Notes under the pieces: generated by a model
Databases searched by the model: none
What the model was told of the DNA's origin: nothing
The model's input: the letters and a program-made list of their open reading frames with translations, nothing else
Assembly: GCA_900660155.1 (NCBI GenBank)
Contig: CABFPE010000006.1
Location: 518,712 to 582,711, forward strand
Length of the DNA: 64,000 bases
Origin: Hofstenia miamia
Taxonomy: Eukaryota > Xenacoelomorpha > Acoela > Hofsteniidae
Reading direction: 5' to 3'
Shown: positions 1 to 11,200 of the stretch, piece after piece
Position numbering within the stretch: position 1 is the stretch's first letter
Layout of the letters: the number at the start of each line of letters is the position of its first letter
Made by a program: the position numbers and the translations under genes

Positions 1-578
1 TAAGAGTATTAGTTAATACGAAAGGCCACATTTTTTCCCCAATTTGCATTCATTATCAGACATTTACATGCTGCCCCTGCAACTTGTATTCGTCTTGTGT
101 TATTTTGAATTCTCTTGTTCATGCAGAGATTACTCAAATAAAAGAACTTTTTAAGACTGACTATAGCCTTATAGTTTATACAATTAAGTATCTTCCTATT
201 TTGGAGAAAGTGTTCAACACTCTGTATGACTCAAACGTATTTTAGTTATTATAAAACAATTTTTACTGTTCTTAAAACATTTATATTTTCTTAAGCACAT
301 TTAGGGTGTGTTTAACATTTTCTATGGTGTTGAGAATGTCTGCTTTTTGAATTTTTATTTCCACAAATTTCCATTATATTTCCATTTCACAATCTGGAAA
401 TGGAATGGAATGGATAGGTTCATGTCCATTTGCAAACTGATTAATGCTAATCTTTTGTTTAAATTAGAAGAATAGAACAAATGAAATAGGTCGAAAATTT
501 AGATTTTGTGTCACACTTGTAATGGATAAGATTGAAGAATTACACTTACAGAGAAAACACAAATCACTTATTCAAATA

Positions 579-2268
579 TACATGTATATTTCAAAAAAAT
601 GTTGAAAGAGATGGACTGACAGCATTGTCAATTTAGAAAATGAGTGGAAAATTAAATGAACGCAATATCTGTTAAATGGTCATTTTGCTGCCCCCTGAGA
701 AAAAATATTGGGGAGTGCATCACCCCCAGCACCCCCAGTTAGCTGGGCCCCTGGTAGTAGTATATGTTGAGTGCGATAATTCATAAATGGCACTAGAATC
801 AGAATGAACCATTGCAGAAATCGCGTCGGAATTGTTCTGGAGGAATTCTGCTAGCTGCTCTTCGTTTAGAGTGTCTCCTGAAATGTTAAAAGATTGTTGA
901 GTTACTTCATCCACAGTTTGGTGTTCTTCTTGACTAGGCATGATTCGGGAACAAGCTCTTCTTTGCAAATCTCTAAGTAATTGATACACATCATGTGTCT
1001 GAAGATGAGAAATTCGTCTCGCGTAGGCTCTAAAACGGCTCGCCGCAGATTCAGGTATTTGAAAGGTGTAATCTTCAAGCTGTACATTGACTAGTTGAAG
1101 AGTTACTATCGCACATGCCGCTTCCTGTGATAACTAGATAACTTCTTGACTCGGGATATGTACCCACAGTATTGAACACCTACACAAACATTGATTTTTA
1201 TTATTATTATATATTGTTTTTATTAGTTTGTAGCTTTAGATTTGCTTATATTTTATTTTATTTGTAACTTTTTATCAAATATTTTGCTCTGACTCTTATT
1301 ATTATTATGAATCTCAAAAAGATGCTGTACATTTATTACATTTTTTGTCCATGAGATAAATTTTCAAAGCATAGAACTTTTCGATTCCTGGAACTAAGTA
1401 AAAGAAGAAAATTTTAATAGATTGATTCATTTTATAATACACTTTAGGTAATATTTGTGTATGGAACTTTAAGAAAGTAAGTGAGAAAATTCATCGAAAG
1501 GAATTTTTTCTTTGTATGGATATTTCGAAATATTTTGTAAATGTATTTAAACACTTGTTGCTCATCCAATTCACTCCAGATAGTTCTACACAATTTTACC
1601 AAATTGTAAAATAGGAACATCTAATTAGTAAAAGTGGTGCGCCAAATTCTATAGCAATTTTAATCATTATAAATTTAGTATTTTCCCATATTTTATATTT
1701 ATTTATGAAATAGTTCCAATATCGCATCCTTTTCCAGTTGAGTATTGTAAATATGATGTGCAAGACGATCTGTTCTTCTTTATCGTACATATACAGCGAC
1801 CGGATAATATTTGTTAAATAAACATCGGCAAATTAGTTATTCAAAAGTTGCTAAAAATCAAGCCAAATTGTTGGTAAATAGTTGCTAAGAACTGAAAACT
1901 CCTTTTTAGTAAACAATAAGATNTACATGTATATTTCAAAAAAATGTTGAAAGAGATGGACTGACAGCATTGTCAATTTAGAAAATGAGTGGAAAATTAA
2001 ATGAACGCAATATCTGTTAAANAGTATTTTCCCATATTTTATATTTATTTATGAAATAGTTCCAATATCGCATCCTTTTCCAGTTGAGTATTGTAAATAT
2101 GATGTGCAAGACGATCTGTTCTTCTTTATCGTACATATACAGCGACCGGATAATATTTGTTAAATAAACATCGGCAAATTAGTTATTCAAAAGTTGCTAA
2201 AAATCAAGCCAAATTGTTGGTAAATAGTTGCTAAGAACTGAAAACTCCTTTTTAGTAAACAATAAGAT
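579..2268 (+). repeat. Exact internal copies joined by single Ns (assembly joins)
   Basis: 1924-2021 repeats 579-676 base for base (98 bp), and 2023-2268 repeats 1677-1922 (246 bp). Single N characters at 1923 and 2022 mark the joins. The arrangement is more likely a scaffold-patching artefact than a biological duplication. Confidence 0.85.
720..1124 (-). pseudogene. Unidentified exon-like ORF running into transposon-end sequence
   Basis: After an acceptor-like TTATCACAG, a 134-codon open frame begins EAACAIVTLQLVN and continues RFRAYARRISHLQTHD...LQRRACSRIMPSQEE, then a Glu/Gln/Asn-rich part, to a TGA at 720-722. Its composition looks like host coding sequence, unlike the AT-rich surroundings. 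The last dozen or so residues are encoded by GGGGTGCTGGGGGTGATG-type sequence typical of a transposon terminus. Either a host terminal exon has gained a transposon-derived tail, or a gene fragment is carried by or truncated by an element. I do not recognise the protein. Confidence 0.4.
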
Positions 2269-3969
2269 TGACAAAGTATTAACTACATGCATCTAGATGT
2301 CTTTTCACATGCCTGGGAAATTTATAAATTACCGCTATTTTCTACAATGGGAAACTACTTTGAAAATAATTATGTTCTAAGTGAATTACATGACTAGCTT
2401 GTCTATTTGGCCTTATAATCGAAATTTATTTCAAAATGTGTGCACATGTAAAAGGATGCACTATCAAACGCACAGCTGTCAACTCTCATAGTGGCTAATA
2501 CCTCGATCAGTGCTGTTCCAAGTGCTATTTTGGATATTTATCTTTTGCAAGATTAAGGATTTCACTAGTTGACAGTTATCTTTAACAAAAAAATAAATTT
2601 AGAGTCTACAAAATAATGGGAAAACGTCGAAGAATGCTGACGCTGATACTACATTATATTTTGCTACACCTCACACATGCTTTCCTACCGAATCTGTAAA
2701 GTAGTTAATAAAACACTGAAAAAACTTTTCATAAGTTTCAAAGTAATTGAAAATAGTTGTTTATAGTTGCTAAAACTATTATTTGGCCTCTGGTCACATA
2801 AACGCAGTGATTACTAAATATTTGTTTGTTCATCTGCAAATTAGTGCAAATACGGCCCATTTTAGGATTTTAGCCAAAAAATTAATTTAATTGTAAAATT
2901 TGTTAGGTCGAAGTTGGTTATATTAGAAATTTATTGTAAAATCTACACAAGGAAATTGAAAAATCTAAATAAAGGTCTAGAAGAGTATGAGTATATGATG
3001 ATAATATAAAATTTTTCATAAATTTATTGAATTCACTGCGTTCGAGTTAACATGCGTGTACTATTGCGTAATAGTACGTTTTACAAATATCTGCCCAATT
3101 TTTCAAATATCTTGGTTAAAACCCAGCGTAAACCCAAATCGGACCATCTCTGTAGAGAAATCCTATTTGCTATCGCATTTTGCCGCACTTTTTAAATTTA
3201 GGTTGAAATAAGAAATGTATCATTTTACAACTGTATGGGTTGGATGGCGAAATCTAAATTATTCTCAACAGCAGTTTTTTTAAACTGTGTGGATATCATC
3301 CACAACACAGAGAGGCGAAAATAGTGTCATCTATGAAACAATACTAGGTGATCCACCAATGTTTTTCCTTGTAAAGTAAGGTATATTCAATAAATATTGG
3401 TTTACAAAATCAATATTACAAAACAAAATATTTAAAAATCAATAAATTTACAAATATTTTTAACAAAGAAGGAAAATATGTATACATGTATATAAATTAA
3501 CATTATAATGATTTCCGATAATAATATATAAAATATTTTCAAAATCTTCATTACAAATACTTAAAATTATCATTTAACAGTTGATCTTCCATGTTATTAG
3601 CTATTTGTATGAATATGGCCATCAATTAATAGTCAACATTTAAATGAAATTGACATCAATTTCATTTAGAGTAAGGTTTTGATGAATGTTCTTTCTTTTA
3701 ACATGTAGATCAATTAATACTGCTCTTAAAATTGTAAAAGAAGCCTCTTTCGTATATAATTACAGTTCATTTTAATGCTTAACTTTTCAGCAAATAATGC
3801 ATGATATCGAATTACTTCTTCACCCATAGCACAATTGGTTGTAAATATAAGTGGGGGGAGGGGGATGAATGAGCCCGTTCAAAGTTGCTATGCGCTTTTC
3901 TCGGAAGCTTCGTGTTCAGATAAAATTTGAGCAACTGGTTGACATTGTAAATAGTTTAAAATTCCATAC

Positions 3970-4137
3970 CTTCACATGAAGACGATATTTATGATCTACA
4001 AAGTAGAATTGATCAATTTCTCTCAATTTCCTAATATTTTCAAGGGAGAGGAGGCTCCGTCTTTTGCCAATATATTCAAGCCATGGTTTTTGTTGACAAT
4101 AAATTTGCTCATTCAAACATTTCCCATCATATTTTTG
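3970..4137 (-). other. Possible exon, weak
   Basis: A minus-strand frame without stops encodes KPWLEYIGKRRS...IRKLREIDQF...YRLHVK and ends at a plausible donor AAG|GTATGG. There is no good acceptor between it and the upstream in-frame TAA, and no recognised homology. It could be chance or a decayed exon of a neighbouring gene. Confidence 0.2.
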
Positions 4138-4954
4138 TTTTCCCAATTAATCGCACTTACTCATGATGTGATACCAGGAACTATTTTATGAATACATATA
4201 AAATGTAAATAAACTAAATTTGTAATGATAAAAATTATTTCAATTAGGCATCGCATTTTTGCGAATATGCTGCCACCAATTTGTCAATTTGGTGATAATA
4301 TTTGGCCATTTTGGTGTTCTTGATTTGCCAGATTGTTACTGATATTATGCCAATTTGGTGGTAAAATGGTGTAGAAAACAACAAAGACATTTTACACGAA
4401 ATAAACTCAAAATAAATAATTGAAAACTAAATTGGTTATTCAGAACTCCTCAGATGACACTGACTAGAAAATATAACATTCAATATTGATGACGAAATAA
4501 TTTACACAAAGTATCTTCTCTTGATTAGGAAGAAAAATTGACTAAGTTTCAGTCAGTGATTATTGATTAATGGGCAAATTAAAAGGTCGAACCAGACACG
4601 AAATTTTTCATTACATAAATGTCCGAAAATATACCATAAACTATTAATAAATTCACTCACATGTGGCAAATTTCAATACTACAAAATAAAATAAAACAAA
4701 GAATGTTTACAAAAAATAGAAATTGACTTGCGCTATAAATGATAAATAATCAGCATTTAAAGACCTCATCTCGCTATATACTGTGAACGATCTGAAGGTT
4801 CACTTTTGAATTTACAATGCCGAATTGAGTTTTTAATGGATTCATTTTTAGTTTTAAAGAAGCGAAATATTTAGCAATTTAACAATGTTTTTCGAGTTTA
4901 AACGGCTTTTTCAGAACATTTATTGGAATTGAGCATTTTAAAGAATTTTTAATA

Positions 4955-5365
4955 TGTTTAACAAAAACATTGAAATATATTTTGACTTACAAAGTCATCG
5001 TCAGTTTTACAAATAATTCCCTCTAAAATTACTTGATCTTATAATATTTTATTTCGCTAAACTTTCATTACTGGTAACATTAGTGTGTGTATATAATCTT
5101 TCGTATTTCAAAAATTGTGGATTAAGTTGCGATGTAAAAATTTTAAAGAATACTGATGCAAAATATCTTGAAATCACTGAAAGCATTCTAATTATATCAT
5201 TTCAATCAAGTCAAAATACGAAAGATTATATATAAACTATCGTTATCAATAATTAAGATTTAGCTAAATAAAATATTATAAAATCAAGTAAATTTAGAGG
5301 GAATTATTTTTAAAACTGACGATGACTTTGCAAGTCAAAATATATTTGAATATTTTTGTTGATTT
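4955..5365. mobile_element. Long-armed hairpin MITE or foldback element
   Basis: Arms of roughly 140-155 bp, at about 4955-5112 and 5207-5365, are inverted copies at about 90% identity (shared blocks CTTTGTAAGTC-type, AGTTTTAAAAATAATTCCCT-type and ATATAATCTTTCGTATTT), around a spacer of about 95 bp. There is no coding capacity. The outer ends (ACAAAAACATTG) match only partly, so the exact boundaries and target duplication are unclear. Confidence 0.75.
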
Positions 5366-5639
5366 TTCTTAAATTGATTGGACAAATCATTTAAATAGTA
5401 AGGGACCCAAAATTGTTCATTTTTATTCAAACTAATCCGAAAAAGATTAATGTTTGTATTTAACTAATTCATATTAGGAAACTAGCTGTAGAAATATATT
5501 CAAATTATATTGTAAATCTAATCTAAAAAACTTAGTACATAGGAAATAGCGGTTGATGTTAACCATAAACAGCTTTTTGCAAATTTAAGGATACAACCAT
5601 TTACTTCATCATTTATGTTTGACATACCTATTAAATGGG

Positions 5640-5943
5640 CCTCAGATCAAAGATGAAAAGGAAGAATCATGCGAGGTGAGGTATTCAAAAATGATGATGT
5701 TGTTATAAAATGGGATAGAAATGGCGACACAAACGCAGTTAATGTAAAAGAGGTCCGGCTGTCAGCATGCCATGCCAATCAGTACGTCTCGACGGGTTTG
5801 GACATTGGCCAATGGTGAAAGAGTCAAGTGGGAGATGCAAAAATCAGCTTTGTGATAAAAAACCAAAGACTGCATGTTCTAAATGCAATGTCCATCTTTG
5901 CATTAATCAGAGAAACTGCTTTATGGCTTTCCATAATGTTTGA
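5640..5943 (+). mobile_element. piggyBac transposase C-terminal relic
   Basis: Frame fragments read RGEVFKNDDVVIKW and then GRCKNQLCDKKPKTACSKC followed by NVHLCINQRNCFMAFH. This matches the conserved RGE...KW block and the C-terminal cross-brace zinc finger (C-x-C ... C-x2-C ... LC ... CF...H) of piggyBac transposases. The two pieces are in different frames and the catalytic core is absent, so this is a short dead relic. Confidence 0.7.
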
Positions 5944-8015
5944 GTAACTTTGTAAACAATTTTGATTAAATTTTGGAGTTATTAAATTTCAAGGAAACAT
6001 TCTAAAGTTTACCTGGTGTCCAATATAATGGACAAACTGATAAAAAAATAAATATAGATTTTTTTTAAAAAATTACAATTGATATCTGCACTAAGCAACT
6101 AAAGAGAAAATATTTCAATCCCAAATTGTAAATAATTAAATTCTAACCATACTCAGGCTGTTTAAGGTTTAACCTTAGCAAAAATTTTACAGACACTGAA
6201 CTCTACTGCCATTGTGTCACTCTTAATTCCAAGTAATTTAAATTATGGCCATATCTTAGATTGTCATATTAATAGTATATATAGATTAGAAATCATTGAC
6301 ACAATTTGAACAATTTCTGTTGCTAGAGGACTTTTATCAACAATGTTGATTGTGCAATGATTTTCTATGAATTTGCAGTTTGTCATTCCAAAACTTTATA
6401 TTTGTTAAGTAAAAGACTTTATGAAATCAGAAGGCATTAAAACCTCAAAAATCATCACTTTTCGCTACCTATCATTGAAAATGGTGATGTCATCACTTAT
6501 CTGATTGTCTCATCTTGTAGAGAAAGTATCATACAAAGATTCATAAAAACTGATTGTAGGAAAAAATATTATTAGTGGGATTTAATCACCCTTTGTAATT
6601 TCAACAGACAAAATATTCTATGGCAAATAGGGTTAAGAATAATGGAGTAATGCAATACAGTCTTAACACCACCAAATATGATTAATCTACAAGAAGCATA
6701 AATTTTAATGTTATAATACATAGAAAAATTTTTTTGGCAAAATGATGTTTAAGTTGAGGAAAATATAATTTATAATCTGTTTATGTTAAACCTACAAAAT
6801 AATCTTCTAATAGCAATAAGTTTTCAGAACAGTTTTCGAAAACTATTCAAAATGTTTGCTTTTAGTTTTTGTATGCAAAAAGAATGCTAATTATTTTTCA
6901 GCTGATGGGGTCCACCAATAAGAATTGCCAAATTTCCCACTCTGATGGACTTACTGTATAATGCCTCAAAATCAGAAGGCAAATTCAATATATGCATTTC
7001 AAAACCTACATCAAGAATTGGTTGCTATAATCGTTTGGCAGAGTCGAATAAAACAACTCTGGAACAATTTTGTAATATAGTTTTTGAGGTATTGACCACT
7101 ATTTTCCAAAAATTGCATACCTCAGCTACAGACACTAAATATTTTTAGAAAGAGCAAAAAAGATGACAAAATCAAAATTCGATGTATTGCTATTTTAGCC
7201 AAATTCAGTATGCTAAGTGTTATGAACGAATCGATTTAATTTCAATAAAGTTTTGAATCGCATTAAATGTTATGAAAAGTTTCTTAAAATATGAAAAATC
7301 CACTTTTTATAAAAAAATCGTAAAATTATCTAATTTAATCACGTTATAAACCCAGAGAATCGAGCGTGGAAAAACATGGAATTACTTCTATGTTCCACAT
7401 TTGAACCATAGAAAGGTTGGGAAATTCGACACATTTACAAGTCTTGTAGGGAGACCAATAACAATCTGTACTATTTTCAGTTAATATTGATGCAATTACT
7501 GTTAAACTTCAGTTACAGATTGCAATTCTACCTTGAGAAGCAAAAAAGTATATATTAATCTTTTAAATGTTTTTAAACAGACTATCAAATATAACAGATT
7601 CAGTATTGAATATGTTATGTTTCATTTATGGGCTTTTTAATTTTAACTTTTGCGAAAATAAAACGATTTTACAGCAAAAAATATCAATAGGTTAGTAAAA
7701 AAAGTTCCATTAAAACAGTAGGGAAGTCATCTCCTTTGTACAAACAAGTCCATCTTTTTACGCTTATGACAATTTTAAAATTTTAGAAGCTTGCAAGCCA
7801 ACATTTCAAAATAGCTAGAAAATAAAAAAGCACTCGCGAAACATCTACACGATTGCAACAGAAACTTTTTTTAAAAAATTAAATCTCTAACAAATTTAAA
7901 TATTGAAATTGAAACATTTAAAACTTGAAGTTTCTAAAGCACCGAAAATACTTTACAACAGTAAGTCAGGAAATAGGGAAACAACAACTGCCACTGTCTT
8001 TGTTTACAAAGATGC

Positions 8016-8270
8016 TCACTGAAGGCTGCCCACCCGAACATCCGAGTCCTTTGAGTTAGACTTAAGTAGCGTTTTACTCGGTAAAGTACTGCTAATTGGG
8101 AGGCTGTTTTTGCCACTTCCAAGACGATTTCTACCTGAAAGAATTGTCTGGGAATTCTGTTTATCAGAAAGGATCTTTGGAGAGCGGCCGGTTAGATCAA
8201 AAGGATCATCGGTCTCATCATTAATGTATTTAGGAGACAGTTTTAAAGAGCCATTCAAAATATCTCGTAC
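8016..8270 (-). CDS. TBC1D5: TBC1D5-like exon 16 of 16, with stop codon
   Basis: 255 bp starting VRDILNGSLKLSP (family: IKDILKGSLRF) and ending VRVGSLQ then TGA at 8016-8018. The rest is an acidic and then Ser/Lys-rich tail of about 70 residues without recognisable domains. The acceptor is TTATTTTAG. No AATAAA signal was found close downstream on this strand; an ATTAAA-like site lies roughly 380 bp away. Confidence 0.92.
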   Translation of the reverse strand, partial: VRDILNGSLKLSPKYINDETDDPFDLTGRSPKILSDKQNSQTILSGRNRLGSGKNSLPISSTLPSKTLLKSNSKDSDVRVGSLQ

Positions 8271-11200
8271 CTAAAATAATTCACTGATATTAACTGTCTA
8301 ATAATATATCATAAAATGCTGAAGATCTGACTCGTGAATATGGCTATGAGCAGGTTAAAACCAAATCAACAATCATAAATATCTGCAACAAAGTAATTCT
8401 CCAGGCGACTAAATATGTGGACTCCATATCTCTTGCAAATTCAATATATTCACTTTTAATTAGGGTTCTGCGAGTCGAGTGGGATTTCGACTCGAGTATT
8501 GTCCATCACATAGTCCTATCAATATCATAATTGTAAAGTCACCATTAAATAATCAATCTTTCTCCAAATATAAAAAAATAAATTATAGCAGTTACATTTG
8601 TAATTGTTAAAACGTGTAATTGATAAGTATTGTACATAGATACATTAAGAAATCAATGCTATTATTAGTTAATTAAATATCACTTGAATAAAGTGTGAAG
8701 TTTGTTAATGAAGTTTTAACATACATTTTCATGTCAAAAATTCAAAAGTATGTCAATCTAAATGAGGCTACAAACAAACGTAATATCAATCGAATGTTAG
8801 TAGCAATCATTCAATAGACTTTAATGGTGCAATGTCATTATTGGACGGAAAATGGTATAGTGTTTATGGAATTTTAGTTTTTGTTACTAAAGATTCCCAA
8901 AGTCGGGTTTTTTATATTACAGATAAATGTTTAAATCTTAAAATCGTAAAGTTATGTTATTAGAAGTACTAAGAAAAGAAGAAACAGTCAAAACAGTTAC
9001 AGTGCCGTGCAAAAGTATTGCATCAGCAGCAATATTTAGTATTAGAGTAAAAAGTCCTAGGCTACAACACGCATATTTGTGTGTTAGTATCGTCTTGGCT
9101 TCTATTATATGAGTCATCTGAATGTCTAGACGGTTACTCAAGTGCTTCAGCAGTGTGTGGGTGTGTCTCTGTGCCTCCACGACTATAGCAATATATTAGC
9201 AATACCTACAAGCAGTTGTACCATAGACTTTGTGTACGTGTGCATATGACGCGTACGTACTACCTAGTTGCGTGTGTGTAATTGGTTGGTATTACAGCAA
9301 TATAAATGTGCACGTCATCGCCATTTTATCTATTTTCATTACAATTGCTTGTATGGTGAAATAACGTTAACTGTCACAACAAATATGTGAACGTATAATC
9401 GCACTCCACGAGTATACCACCAAATCATCACGCGATATTGCTGCTGATTTGCATGTCGCTCAAAGCACCGTGGTTCGTACAATCAAGCGGTACCATGAAA
9501 CTGGCTCCAGCGAGTCCCGTGCTCGATCTGGACGCCCAAAAGTCACAACAACTAGTGATGATGTCGCCATGTGTCGACTTGCCATGATTAATCCGTTCAT
9601 CACCGCAGCCGAGATAAAGCAGAAATTGCTGCAATCATGCCATAATGTGTCTATAGACACAATCAAGAGACGCATTCGTCATCATTTTCAATCACCTATC
9701 TGTAGAGCCTTCAAAAAGCCGTTAATCACTGCCAAGATGAAAAAACAGCGCCTTGCCTATTATCGGCACTGGAGTGTTGAACAGTTGAAGCAGGTCATGG
9801 TTAGTGACAAGAGCTCCTTTCAAATGTTCCAGGCACCTAAGCCATTTGTAAAGAGTCCCTTTGCTGCTTTTCCGTTGAATCCGCGTTACACATCGGCAAC
9901 TGTGAAGCATCCCCCTCAGTAATGGCGTGGGGCTGTTTCAGTTGCCATGGTCGTGGCGCCTTAACATTTCTGGATGTGGGTGTCAAAATGAACACTGCAC
10001 TATATTTGAGTATATTGGAAGAAAACCTGGAACACTTTATAACTATAGCAAGCTGCCCAACATTCCAGCAAGACTCTGCCCCTTGCCACGTCTCCAAGAG
10101 GGCTCAAGCGTGGTTTGCGGAGAACAACATTCAACTACTGAATTGGCCGGGGAATAGCCACGAGCTGAATCCCATAGAACATCTATGGATGATCATCAAG
10201 AGATAGCTCGCTGGCAAACGCTTTACAAACTTAGCAACATTTCGTTTGGTGTTTTGAAGTGTCCAAGGAAGTGTGCGAAAAATTGGTGGAGAGTATGCCC
10301 ACCAGAATTTCAGCCGTACTAAAAAACAAAGGATATCCAACAAAATATTAAACGTGACATTCTTTTCCTACAGTATGTATGTTTGTTTGTAGTGTCTTGA
10401 TTGTATAAACTACTTTGTATCAACCTTATTTATGCACTAACACAATTTGTATCAACCCAATATATGTATGTGTATTATTGAGCAGTGTCTAAAATTTGAA
10501 AATCTGCATTGCTAAAATATATTTCACAGTTAATATTTTTCGAAATACGGTAAATATAATTCCGTAGCGCTCTAGGGAACTAAATTTCAACTTATTACGA
10601 GATCTGTAATCGAATAAATGAAAATCAGCTTAAGTAGTTCGAAAAATTTAGGTGATGCAATACTTTTGCACGGCAAGACTTTTTGCCACCAGTGTAAATG
10701 AGTGAAAGATATCAATTGCTTTACAATGCATGCGTGGCATACTTGGACAATAAAATTGCGATGAAATTCTTATGGAATATAAGACATGGTCCAACAATGA
10801 TCTCTAACACAATAAGTCGGAAACGACATGAAGCTAGCGCAAGAGAAACCTTGTTTCATAAAAATTCATCACGGTATCAATGGCAATTGTCTTTCAAAAT
10901 TGCTGGTCGGGTTGAAGTCAAAGTATGTGCATAGCATAACTCGTTACTTTGGACTTGAAAAAAAGAGACAGCCTTTTTGGTGAGTACTTTGTAATTAGTA
11001 ACTAAAACCAATATGGGATAAAAGATACAACGTGCCGATTGATAATTTCTTCACAACTTGAAATTTGCACAACGCCTGAACTAAAAACCACAACAGACAA
11101 AATTCAAACACCTGTTCTTATTAAGTCCTACTAGAGCAAACCAAATCGATAGGTTGTGTTCATTTCAACAATGCCTTCTTCAACTCAACTATCTGATACA

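Larger units (their letters stand above)
1125..8015. other. Downstream flank of TBC1D5, transposon-rich and mostly non-coding
   Basis: AT-rich sequence holding the assembly joins, the weak exon candidate at 3970, the hairpin MITE at about 4955 and the piggyBac relic at about 5640. Apart from these I see no gene or other structure in 2269-3969 and 5950-8015. Confidence 0.5.
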
